This document shows, piece by piece, positions 45,234 through 54,300 of a DNA stretch of 64,000 nucleotides. This DNA comes from Pseudoduganella danionis (lineage in GTDB: Bacteria > Pseudomonadota > Gammaproteobacteria > Burkholderiales > Burkholderiaceae_D), in NCBI RefSeq assembly GCF_009720775.1, contig NZ_WNKW01000010.1:16574-80573 (forward strand). Reading direction: 5' to 3'. Below the pieces are notes generated by a model. The model saw nothing but the letters and a program-made list of their open reading frames with translations. It had not been told where the DNA came from and did not search any database. Every line of letters starts with the position of its first letter. Within the stretch, counting starts at the first letter, position 1. Made by a program: the position numbers and the translations under genes.

Positions 45234-47309
45234 TTAAGCCGCCTGTGCCAGCGCTGCCAGGGCCCATCCGCCCGTCAGGCTGTAGCTGTGCTGGTGGCCC
45301 AGCCGGCGCAGACACTGTGCGGCTTTCAGGCTGCGGTTGCCGCTGCGGCAGATGAATACCAGCGTGCTATCGGCTGTCGCCAGCCAGTCAGCCGCATGTT
45401 CCGTCAGACGGCTCAACGGCACGCTCTGCACCTTGCCGGCCACCGGCAGCACGGTAGCGCTGGCCGCGTATTCGTAGTCTTCGCGCACATCGATCAGCAA
45501 GGCATCAGGATGCGCTGCCAGCAACAGGTTCAAGCCCGCATGGTCAAGCTGCAGGCTGTCGCAGCAGACGGTGGCAGCGGCCATCGCCCCGGCGCAGAAC
45601 TGGTTCTGCTCATCGCGGCTAGGGCACAGCAGCGTGGCCGCCCCCGTCAGCCCCTGCAATGCTGGCGCACATTGGTTGTTGCTGAAAGCAAAGCGTACCG
45701 CTGCGACGGCCAACTGGCCTTGCTGCGCCTGTCCCAGCAGATAGTGGCGCTGCGCGCCGTCCACCACACAGGCCAGCGTACGCGCACCCAGCTTCAGTGC
45801 AGGCACGGACTGGCCGCCGGCCAGCGTGACCTTATCGGGCAAAGCCGGCCAGCCATAGGCATCGGCCGATACACGGCTGGCCGCATGACGACCCAATGCT
45901 TCGATCAGCGCACCGTTCTGCTGCCCTGCCATGGTGTTCAGTATGGCTTGCACGCGGTAGTTCTGGCAGCGCACAAAGGCTTCGATACGGGCCGTATGGT
46001 CGGGCAGCGGATCGATCAGCACGCAACTACGGCTGGCCGCATCGAGCACCAGCCAGCTACAGGCGCCTTCCACGCCCATCTGCAGCAGGCCGTCATGGGC
46101 CGCGCCGTTGCGCTCGGACGGAATCAAACAGCCGGCCCGCAGTGCCGCGCCACAACGGGCAATACGGCGGCAGGCGTCGTCTATCATGGCGGCATCCGTC
46201 AGCGGGCCGAACGACATGCGGATGGCACCGGCACTGCGCCACAGCGGCAACTGCATGGCATCCAGCACATAGCTCGGAGCCGCCTTGGCGGCCGAGCAGG
46301 CACTGCCCGAGCTGACGCGCACTTGCGCAGCGTCGAACACGTCCATCAGCTCGCGGCTGGCCAGCCCGGGCACGGAGAAGTTCAGCGTGGTGGGCAGCGA
46401 GTTTTCAAACGGGTTGTTGAAGACGATGCCGGGCAAGGCCGCGCGCAGCGCATCGGCCAGACGGGCGCGGTAGTCTTCCAGTTCGGCATGGGTGCGGAAG
46501 GTATCGCCCCGTTCCAGCGCGGCCAGCACGGTACCCAGCGCGGCGATACCGGCCATGTTTTCCGTCCCCGAGCGCTGCGCACTTTCCTGCCCGCCGCCCA
46601 CGATCAGCGGCGTGAACGGTGCACCGGCGCGCACGTACAGCATGCCTATGCCCTTGGGTGCATACAGCTTGTGGCCGGAGAAAGGCGCGTAGTCGATACG
46701 GGTCTCCGCCAGATGCAATGCCAGCTTGCCCAGTGCCTGTACGCAGTCGACCATCCAGTAAGCCTTGCAGCCAGTCTGCTCCAACACGCTCTGGATGCCG
46801 GCGATATCGCTGATCACACCCGTTTCATTATTCGCCGCCATGGTGCACACCAGTGCTGCTTCGCTGGCGCAGGCGCGCAGCGCGTCCAGATCGTGCGTGC
46901 CTTGCGGGTTCACGGGCAGCTTGTGCAGCGTCAGGTTCAGGCCCAGCAGACGGTTCCAGTGCGCCAGACTTTCCGGTACGGCCTTGTGTTCGGTGGCGCC
47001 ATATACGAGCAGGCTGCCGATGGCCTCGCCCTGCTCGCGCCGCTCGCGCAGCGCCACCAGTGCCGACAGCACGGCCGTCTGTATGCCTTCGGTGGCGCCG
47101 CTATTGAACATCAGCCGGCCTTCACCGACGCCCAGCAGGCGGCGCGCGCACTGGCGGGCCTGATCGAGTAAGGCTTTGGCGCTCAGGCCGGCGGCATGGC
47201 TGCTGCTAGGGTTGCCGTAGCGCTGGCCCATGGCACAGGTGGCGGCGGCGATGGCGGCCGGCAGCACGGGAGAGGTGGCATTGCCGTCAAGGTAGATTTC
47301 GGTGGTCAT
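45234..47309 (-). CDS. Cysteine desulfurase / degenerate metallo-beta-lactamase / rhodanese fusion protein
   Basis: A 691-residue three-part protein. Residues about 5-385 form a NifS/IscS-type desulfurase: TEHKAVPESLAHWN, the PLP lysine in SGHKLYAPKG (about 212), and the sulfur-carrying cysteine in VSSGSACSA (about 333). Residues about 405-575 look like an ETHE1-type metallo-beta-lactamase domain that has lost its metal site: where a metal-binding HxHxDH is expected after ILNT it reads MAGQQNGA. Residues about 585-691 are a rhodanese with active-site loop CRSGNRS (about 654). The layout suggests sulfur is taken from cysteine and passed to the rhodanese within one chain; this is inference. The ATG at 47309 lacks a clear ribosome site; a GTG at 47318 is possible. 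Divergent from an Lrp regulator. Confidence 0.88.
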   Translation of the reverse strand: MTTEIYLDGNATSPVLPAAIAAATCAMGQRYGNPSSSHAAGLSAKALLDQARQCARRLLGVGEGRLMFNSGATEGIQTAVLSALVALRERREQGEAIGSLLVYGATEHKAVPESLAHWNRLLGLNLTLHKLPVNPQGTHDLDALRACASEAALVCTMAANNETGVISDIAGIQSVLEQTGCKAYWMVDCVQALGKLALHLAETRIDYAPFSGHKLYAPKGIGMLYVRAGAPFTPLIVGGGQESAQRSGTENMAGIAALGTVLAALERGDTFRTHAELEDYRARLADALRAALPGIVFNNPFENSLPTTLNFSVPGLASRELMDVFDAAQVRVSSGSACSAAKAAPSYVLDAMQLPLWRSAGAIRMSFGPLTDAAMIDDACRRIARCGAALRAGCLIPSERNGAAHDGLLQMGVEGACSWLVLDAASRSCVLIDPLPDHTARIEAFVRCQNYRVQAILNTMAGQQNGALIEALGRHAASRVSADAYGWPALPDKVTLAGGQSVPALKLGARTLACVVDGAQRHYLLGQAQQGQLAVAAVRFAFSNNQCAPALQGLTGAATLLCPSRDEQNQFCAGAMAAATVCCDSLQLDHAGLNLLLAAHPDALLIDVREDYEYAASATVLPVAGKVQSVPLSRLTEHAADWLATADSTLVFICRSGNRSLKAAQCLRRLGHQHSYSLTGGWALAALAQAA

Positions 47310-47399
47310 GTTGGGCACAGGAAAGCAGGCTAATCAATGCATATAGTTTAGTCAGAAGGACGAAAATAGATGTACTAAAATACTCCTATCCCAACTAAC

Positions 47400-47421
47400 A
47401 TATAGGACATTCATCCTATAT
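47400..47421. promoter_or_regulatory. Perfect palindrome, probable operator of the Lrp-type regulator
   Basis: ATATAGGA-CATTCA-TCCTATAT, an 8-bp inverted repeat with 6-bp spacer, lies 16 bp before the Lrp gene and about 90 bp from the divergent desulfurase fusion. A further half-site TCCTAT occurs at 47384-47389. The position and symmetry fit an Lrp/AsnC operator controlling both genes. Confidence 0.6.
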
Positions 47422-47437
47422 TTTTGAAATTAACAGC

Positions 47438-47914
47438 ATGAACCCACTTGATCGCTATGATTACGCTATCCTCTCCGCCCTGCAGGTGGACGGCACGCTG
47501 TCGGTGGCCCAGCTCAGCGAACGCATAGGCCTGTCCGCTACGCCGTGCTGGAAACGCATACGCCGACTCGAAGAAGAAGGCTATCTGGAGAACCGCGTGG
47601 CCATCGTCAACCGGCGCAAAGTGGGCCTGCCCGTGACCGTGTTCGTCAGCGTGCGCACCAGCCAGCACGACGATAAATGGCTGGCGCGCTTCGCGGCCGC
47701 CGTGATCGCGCTGCCGGAAGTGCAGGAATTCCACCGCATGAGCGGCGATATCGATTACCTGCTCAAAGTGGTGACCAGCGATATCGAAGGTTATGACCGT
47801 TTTTACAAGAAACTCATCAAGGTGGCCCAGCTAAGCGGGGTCTCTTCCGCGTTCTCGATGGAGCAGATTAAGTTCACCACGGCCCTGCCGCTGGAACTGG
47901 TGGCGCACGGCTAG
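47438..47914 (+). CDS. Lrp/AsnC-family transcriptional regulator
   Basis: A 158-residue Lrp-type regulator with an N-terminal HTH (VAQLSERIGLSATPCWKRIR, about residues 25-45) and a C-terminal RAM ligand-binding domain (LPVTVFVSVRTSQHDDKW onward, and MSGDIDYLLKVV). Lrp-family proteins sense amino acids and often control a divergent gene. Here the neighbour is a cysteine desulfurase fusion across a perfect palindrome, so cysteine or a related amino acid is a plausible effector (inference; CyuR/DecR-type regulators sense cysteine). Confidence 0.93.
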   Translation: MNPLDRYDYAILSALQVDGTLSVAQLSERIGLSATPCWKRIRRLEEEGYLENRVAIVNRRKVGLPVTVFVSVRTSQHDDKWLARFAAAVIALPEVQEFHRMSGDIDYLLKVVTSDIEGYDRFYKKLIKVAQLSGVSSAFSMEQIKFTTALPLELVAHG

Positions 47915-48005
47915 TAATGCACGGCGAGTAGCGGCAACAACAGCCCTGCACACAGCAGCCTGAGCTTGGAGTAAGATTTGCTCCATTTCAAATACTGGAT
48001 TCAAC

Positions 48006-49178
48006 ATGCGCGCACTGCTGCAACGCTGGCTACCGGGCCCTGCCACTACCAATCTGCGCGAACAACTGCGTGGCGCAGCAGGTATGCTGCTGGGGCTATT
48101 CATCGGCGCCCTGCTTTGCCAGCAGTTGCTGGCTACCAGCCAGTTGCACATCAGCCTGATCGCTCCGATGGGCGCCACGGCCGTGCTGCTGTTTGCCCTG
48201 CCGGCCAGCCCGCTCGCCCAGCCGTGGTCGGTTATCGGCGGCAATGTGGTCAGTGCCCTGGTCGGCGTGGCCTGCGTGCACTGGCTCGGTGCCAGCCTCA
48301 ACCCTGCCCTGCTCGGTGCGCTGGCAGCGGCACTCGCGCTGACAGCCATGTTCGCGCTGCGCTGTCTGCACCCGCCCGGCGGCGCCGTGGCGCTGATCAC
48401 GGTCATCGGCGGCCCTGCCGTACAGGCAGCCGGCTACCACTTTGCCATGCTGACCGTGCTGGCCAATTCGGCCATGATGGTGCTGCTGGCCATCCTCTAC
48501 AACAACCTGACCGGGCGTAGCTACCCGCACACCCAGCAAGCCCACATAGCCAACCTGCACGCCACCAAGGATGAAGTGCCGACCGTGCGGCTGGGCTTCA
48601 AGCCGGACGATCTGGACGCCGTGCTGCGCCAGTACAATCAGGTACTCGATATCAGCCGCGATGATCTGCATGCGCTGTTCATGCAGACCGAGCAGCGCGC
48701 CTACCAGCGCCGCTTTGGCATGCTGACCTGCGGCGATATCATGTCGCGCGATATCGTCAGTGCCGAATTCGGTTCCTGCCTGGAAGATGCCTGGCGCGTG
48801 ATGCGCGAACACCGGCTGGCCGCCCTGCCCGTGCTGAACCGTGCCGACCGCGTGATCGGCATCATCACGCTGGCCGACTTCCTCGAATACGGCGGCCTCA
48901 ACGACATCCACGGCCTGAACCACCAACTCAAGAAGTTCCTGCGCAAGAGCGGCATCACCCATACGGAAAAAGCGGAAGTAGTGGGCCAGATCATGTGCAA
49001 GCAGGCCACCACCGTGCACATTGATACGCCGATTGCCGATCTGGTGCCGCTGATGGCCGACTCCGGCCTGCACCACATTCCCGTGATCGATCATGAGCAG
49101 CGTTTCGCCGGCATGGTGGCGCAATCCGACCTGATTGCGGCCCTGTACGAGCGGCGGCTGGCGGAAGCCGTGGCCTAG
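48006..49178 (+). CDS. HPP-family membrane protein with C-terminal CBS-domain pair
   Basis: A 390-residue protein. The N-terminal about 175 residues form a four-helix HPP-family membrane domain, with the family motif in RCLHPPGGAVALITV (about 117-131). After a linker come two CBS domains (starting near MTCGDIMSRDIVSAE, about 238, and IMCKQATTVHIDTP, about 330), which usually bind adenine nucleotides and regulate a joined domain. HPP proteins are implicated in nitrite transport in plastids and cyanobacteria, but the function of HPP-CBS fusions in proteobacteria is unproven. The ATG has GGA 6 nt upstream, a weak site. Confidence 0.9.
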   Translation: MRALLQRWLPGPATTNLREQLRGAAGMLLGLFIGALLCQQLLATSQLHISLIAPMGATAVLLFALPASPLAQPWSVIGGNVVSALVGVACVHWLGASLNPALLGALAAALALTAMFALRCLHPPGGAVALITVIGGPAVQAAGYHFAMLTVLANSAMMVLLAILYNNLTGRSYPHTQQAHIANLHATKDEVPTVRLGFKPDDLDAVLRQYNQVLDISRDDLHALFMQTEQRAYQRRFGMLTCGDIMSRDIVSAEFGSCLEDAWRVMREHRLAALPVLNRADRVIGIITLADFLEYGGLNDIHGLNHQLKKFLRKSGITHTEKAEVVGQIMCKQATTVHIDTPIADLVPLMADSGLHHIPVIDHEQRFAGMVAQSDLIAALYERRLAEAVA

Positions 49179-49295
49179 GCGGCAGACGGGCGTAGCGTGG
49201 CCGACTGGGCAGGCTAGCAACAAACCCTCGCGCCACCGGCGCGGATGGCTTATCCTAACCGGCGTTCCGCTTAACGCCCCACACCAAGGAGACCC

Positions 49296-51134
49296 ATGAG
49301 CCCATTCCGCCCTACCCGTGCTGTACTGGCTACCGCTGTTGCACTGGCGCTATCCGCGCCGCTGACTGCCTCGCTGAGCTACGCTGCCACCCAGCCTGCC
49401 GCTGCTGCAGCGGATACTGCCGTACCGGTCGCCAGCGACGTCGCCACCCAGCGCGCCTTGCTCAAGCTGGCCGACCAGTACTACGATGCCAATGCGCGCT
49501 ACGAGCCGCTCAACGCCACCGAAAATGGCGACAGCCGTTTCGACGACCAGCTCGGTCTGAGCATTGCGCCGACCCAGCGTGCGCGCCAGTTCAAGTTGTA
49601 CCGCCAGTTCAGCCAGCGCCTGCAGCAGATTCCGCGCGCGCGCCTGAACCATACCGACCGCGTCAGCTACGACATCCTCGCCTACGAACTGCAAGGCCTG
49701 CTGGCCATGGAGCCGTTCCCCGAACACCTGCTGCCGATTACCCAGATGGATAGCGTGCCCGTCACGCTGGCCAACTACGCGGGCGGCGAAGGTTCGCAGC
49801 CACTCACCACCGTCAAGCAATACGAAGCCTATCTGCACCGTATCAGCCAGCTACCGGCATGGATAGATCAGGCCATCGCCAATATGCGCGTAGGCATGCG
49901 CAGCGGCGTGACCCAGCCGCAAGCGCTGATGGTGTCGGCCCTGCCCCAGTTCCAGCAACTGCTGAGCGACTCGGCTGAAAGCAATATCTTCTACTCCCCG
50001 ATCAAGAAGATGCCAGCCAGCTTCAGCGCGGCCGACCAGCAGCGCCTGACGGCCGCCTACCGCAAGGCCGTGGGCGAGCGCATACTGCCAGCCCTGAAAC
50101 GGCTGGCCACGTTTGTCGAGCAAGACTATCTGCCAGCCTGCCGCACCAGCACGGGTCTGAGCGCCCTGCCGAATGGTGCAGCGTGGTATCAGGCGCGCAT
50201 CGCGAATGCCACTACCACCACGCTGAAGCCGGAAGAAATCCACGCCATCGGTCTGAAGGAAGTGGCACGTATCCAGGCGCAGTTCGCCATCCTCGGCCCG
50301 CAACTAGGCTATGACGGCCCTGCGGCCGGGCTTCCCGTATGGGTCGCGGCGCAGCCCAAGTTCTACCCGTTCAAAACGGAAGACGAAGTACAAGCCGTGT
50401 ACCACAAGCTCAAAGACGTACTCGATGCCAAGCTGCCGCAGATGTTCACGCTGCTGCCAAAAGCCCCGCTCGACCTGCGTCTCGAGCCTGAACTGAGCCG
50501 CGCCACCGCGTCCGACCACTACACCCCGCCAGCGGGTGACGGTTCACGTCCTGGCGTGTTCTGGTCGGTGGTGAACGACCCGACCAAATACGGCAGCACG
50601 GGCATGACCACGCTGTTCCTGCACGAAGGCAAGCCGGGCCACCACTTCCACATCGCGCTGAATCAGGAGCTGAATTTGCCGAATTTCCGCAAGTTTGGCG
50701 GCAACAACGCCTTCACGGAAGGCTGGGCGCTGTATGCGGAAACGCTGGGCAAGGAAATGGGCCTGTTCGAAGATCCGGCCCAGTACTTCGGCCACCTCAA
50801 CGACGAACTACTGCGCGCCACCCGTCTGGTGGTCGATACGGGCATGCACGCCAAAGGTTGGACGCGCGAGCAAAGCATCGCCTACATGCACGACACGCTG
50901 GGCTATGACGTCACCGCCAAAACAGAGACTGAGCGCTACATGGCATGGCCGGCCCAGGCACTGGGCTACAAAATCGGTTCGCTGAAGATCGTCGCGCTGC
51001 GCGAGCGCGCCGCCAAAGCACTCGGTAGCAAGTTCAGCCTGCCGGCCTTCCACGCCGTCGTGCTCGGCGATGGCACGCTGCCACTGGCCCTGCTCGAAGC
51101 CAAGGTCGACCGCTGGATCGCCAGCCAGCAATAA
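49296..51134 (+). CDS. DUF885 family protein, exported
   Basis: A 612-residue protein with a clear signal peptide (about residues 1-31, cleavage near SYAAT). The mature part is a DUF885 protein, a helical family related to metallocarboxypeptidases. Its signature HEGKPGHH (443-450) followed by FTEGWALYAETLGKEMG is intact and suggests a zinc site with a downstream glutamate. Enzymatic activity in this family is largely unproven; a peptidase role is plausible. AAGGAG lies 4 nt before the ATG. It stands alone and is convergent with rpoC, separated by a REPIN-like element and a bidirectional terminator. Confidence 0.9.
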   Translation: MSPFRPTRAVLATAVALALSAPLTASLSYAATQPAAAAADTAVPVASDVATQRALLKLADQYYDANARYEPLNATENGDSRFDDQLGLSIAPTQRARQFKLYRQFSQRLQQIPRARLNHTDRVSYDILAYELQGLLAMEPFPEHLLPITQMDSVPVTLANYAGGEGSQPLTTVKQYEAYLHRISQLPAWIDQAIANMRVGMRSGVTQPQALMVSALPQFQQLLSDSAESNIFYSPIKKMPASFSAADQQRLTAAYRKAVGERILPALKRLATFVEQDYLPACRTSTGLSALPNGAAWYQARIANATTTTLKPEEIHAIGLKEVARIQAQFAILGPQLGYDGPAAGLPVWVAAQPKFYPFKTEDEVQAVYHKLKDVLDAKLPQMFTLLPKAPLDLRLEPELSRATASDHYTPPAGDGSRPGVFWSVVNDPTKYGSTGMTTLFLHEGKPGHHFHIALNQELNLPNFRKFGGNNAFTEGWALYAETLGKEMGLFEDPAQYFGHLNDELLRATRLVVDTGMHAKGWTREQSIAYMHDTLGYDVTAKTETERYMAWPAQALGYKIGSLKIVALRERAAKALGSKFSLPAFHAVVLGDGTLPLALLEAKVDRWIASQQ

Positions 51135-51143
51135 CCCACACCC

Positions 51144-51258
51144 GGGGTCAGGTCGGGCAAAGTGCAGGGGTCAGGTCGGGCGTTGGTGCGTTCTTTGCGT
51201 TTTCTCAAAAACTGCACTTTGCCCGACCTGACCCCTGCATCTTGCCCGACCTGACCCC
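51144..51258. repeat. REPIN-like element: four copies of GGGGTCAGGTCGGGC in inverted pairs
   Basis: The 15-mer GGGGTCAGGTCGGGC occurs at 51144-51158 and 51167-51181, and its reverse complement at 51221-51235 and 51244-51258. Each pair is separated by 8 bp ending in TGCA (AAAGTGCA on the left; TGCATCTT on the right strand). The two arms make a 38-bp inverted repeat with 2 mismatches around a 39-bp centre. This looks like a REP doublet (REPIN) as spread by RAYT-type transposases, placed between convergent genes as is usual. No transposase gene is present in the window. Confidence 0.8.
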
Positions 51259-51263
51259 AGGGT

Positions 51264-51292
51264 AAAAAAAAACGGCACCCGAGGGTGCCGTT
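51264..51292 (-). terminator. Intrinsic terminator of the rpoBC operon (bidirectional)
   Basis: AACGGCACCC-GA-GGGTGCCGTT (51271-51292) is a 10-bp stem. On the minus strand it is followed by a T run (nine T counting the paired ends, 51264-51272), ending rpoC transcription 19 bp after its stop. On the plus strand it is followed by T residues too, so it may also serve the DUF885 gene. Confidence 0.9.
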
Positions 51293-51310
51293 TTCATTGA
51301 GTCGCGAGGA

Positions 51311-54300
51311 TTACGCTTCGCCGTCTTGCGGGCTAACGACTTCGCTGACGTCAGCTTCGCTGCTCGCCATCGCAGCTTTCTCGGCGGCCAGCAGAGCTTG
51401 ACGCTCTTCGACTTCCCACTGCTCTTTCTCTTTGCGAGCGCGGTGGAAGGCCAGACCGGTACCGCCAGGGATCAGACGACCCACGATGACGTTCTCTTTC
51501 AGACCACGCAGACCGTCGCGTTTGCCCATGATGGCAGCTTCGGTCAGCACGCGGGTGGTTTCCTGGAACGATGCGGCCGAGATGAAGGAGTCGGTCGACA
51601 GCGATGCTTTGGTAATACCCAGCAGTACGTTTTCGTAGGTTGCTGGCAGCTTGCCATCTTTGGTGACGCGATCATTCTCTTCCAGCAGTTCGGAACGCTC
51701 AACCTGCTCGCCGACGATGTAGTCGGTGTCGCCAGCATTAACGATCTGAACACGACGCAGCATCTGACGTACGATTACTTCGATGTGCTTGTCGTTAATC
51801 TTCACGCCCTGCAGACGGTACACGTCCTGCACTTCGTCCACGATGTAGCGGGCCAGCGCTTCGATACCCAGCAGACGCAGGATGTCTTGCGGATCGGCCG
51901 GGCCGTCCACGATCATCTCGCCCTTGTTCACCACCTGGCCGTCGTGCACCAGCACTTGCTTGTCCTTGGTAATCAGGAACTCGTGCTTGTTGCCGTCCAT
52001 GTCGGTGATTTCCAGACGCTGCTTACCTTTGGTTTCTTTACCGAAGGCCACAGTACCCGTTACTTCCGCCAACATACCCGCATCTTTCGGCGAACGTGCT
52101 TCGAACAGTTCGGCTACGCGTGGCAGACCACCGGTAATGTCTCGGGTTTTCTGCGATTCGGTCGGGATACGTGCCAGCACTTCACCCACCGATACTTGCT
52201 GACCGTCTTTCACCATGATCAGCGCGCCCACCTGGAAGCCGATCGATACTGCGTGTTCGGTACCGGCGATCTTCACTTCGTGGCCATCGTCGTTCAGCAG
52301 TTTTACCTGCGGACGCATGGTTTTGGTCAGCGAACCGCGACGTTTGGCATCGATTACCACCAGCGTCGACAGACCGGTTACTTCGTCCACCTGACGGGCT
52401 ACGGTGACGCCTTCTTCCACATTCTCGAAACGCACGGTACCGGCGTATTCGGTAATGATAGGACGGGTCAGCGGATCCCAGGTTGCCAGCGCGGTACCGG
52501 CTTTGATGACCATGCCGTCTTTGACGATCAGGGTCGCGCCGTATGGTACTTTGTGACGTTCACGTTCACGGCCGTGGTCGTCCGTGATCAGCACTTCGCC
52601 CGAACGCGAAATGACGATCTGGGCGCCTTTGCCGTTGGTGACGTAACGCATGGTCGAAGTGAAGCGGATGGTACCGTTCGACTTGGCTTCCACCGACGAG
52701 GCCACTGCTGCACGCGATGCCGCACCACCGATGTGGAAGGTACGCATGGTCAGCTGGGTACCAGGTTCACCGATCGACTGCGCTGCCACCACACCGACGG
52801 CTTCGCCAGCGTTGACCAGCAGACCGCGGCCCAGATCGCGACCGTAGCACTTGGCGCACAGGCCGTAGCGGGTGTCGCAAGTCAGCGGAGTACGCACTTT
52901 CACTTCGTCGATGCCCAGACGTTCGATCTCTTCGACCATGTCTTCGTCCAGCAGCGTGCCGGCTTCGTACAGGGTAGCCTGGGTTTCAGGGTTGATCACG
53001 TCGGTACCAGCCACGCGGCCCAGAATACGGTCGCGCAGTGCTTCGATCACTTCACCGCCTTCAACCAGTGCCTTCATCACGGTACCGTTGGAGGTGCCGC
53101 AATCGTCCTCGATCACCACCAGATCCTGGGTCACGTCGACCAGACGACGGGTCAGGTAACCGGAGTTCGCGGTTTTCAGCGCCGTATCGGCCAGACCTTT
53201 ACGCGCACCGTGGGTCGAAATGAAGTACTGCAGAACGTTCAGACCTTCGCGGAAGTTCGCGGTAATCGGGGTTTCGATAATCGAACCGTCCGGTTTCGCC
53301 ATCAGACCACGCATACCGGCCAGCTGACGGATCTGGGCTGCCGAACCACGGGCGCCCGAGTCGGCCATCATGTAAATCGCGTTGAACGATTCCTGCGTCG
53401 ACTTGGTGCCGTCGCGCTTGATGACGTCTTCTACCTTCAGCTGGTCCATCATGGCCTTGCCGACTTCGTCGGAGGTCTTGCCCCAGATGTCCACTACCTT
53501 GTTGTAACGTTCGCCAGCGGTCACCAGACCCGAAGCGTACTGCTGCTCGATCTGTTTGACTTCCGACTCGGCGGTCGAAATCAGGGTGACTTTTTGTGGC
53601 GGTACCAGCATGTCGTCCACGCAGATCGAAATACCGGCGCGGGTTGCCAGACGGAAGCCCGACTGCATCAGCTGGTCAGCAAATACTACCGTCGCGCGCA
53701 GACCGCACTTACGGAAGGACGTGTTGATCAGTTTCGAAATTTCTTTCTTCTTCAGAGCGCGGTTCAGTACGCTGAACGGCAGGCCCTTAGGCAGAATTTC
53801 CGACAGGATGGCGCGACCCACCGTGGTTTCGTAACGGGTCACGGTACGCACGAATTCGCCGGTAGCCGGATCTTTCGGGTGTTCCACGATACGTACGGTA
53901 ATACGGGTGGTCAGTTCTACCTGTTTGTTGTCGTAGGCACGGATGACTTCCGACACGTCAGGGAACAGCATACCTTCGTTTTTCGCATTGATCGCTTCGC
54001 GGGTCGCGTAGTACAGACCCAGCACGATATCCTGCGAAGGAACGATCGATGGTTCGCCGTTCGACGGGAACAGAATGTTGTTCGAAGCCAGCATCAGCGT
54101 GCGGGCTTCCATCTGTGCTTCGATCGACAGTGGTACGTGAACTGCCATCTGGTCACCGTCGAAGTCCGCATTGAATGCGGCGCAGACCAGTGGGTGCAGC
54201 TGGATGGCTTTACCTTCGATCAGCACAGGCTCGAAGGCCTGAATACCGAGACGGTGCAGCGTAGGTGCACGGTTCAGCATGATCGGATGTTCGCGGATCA

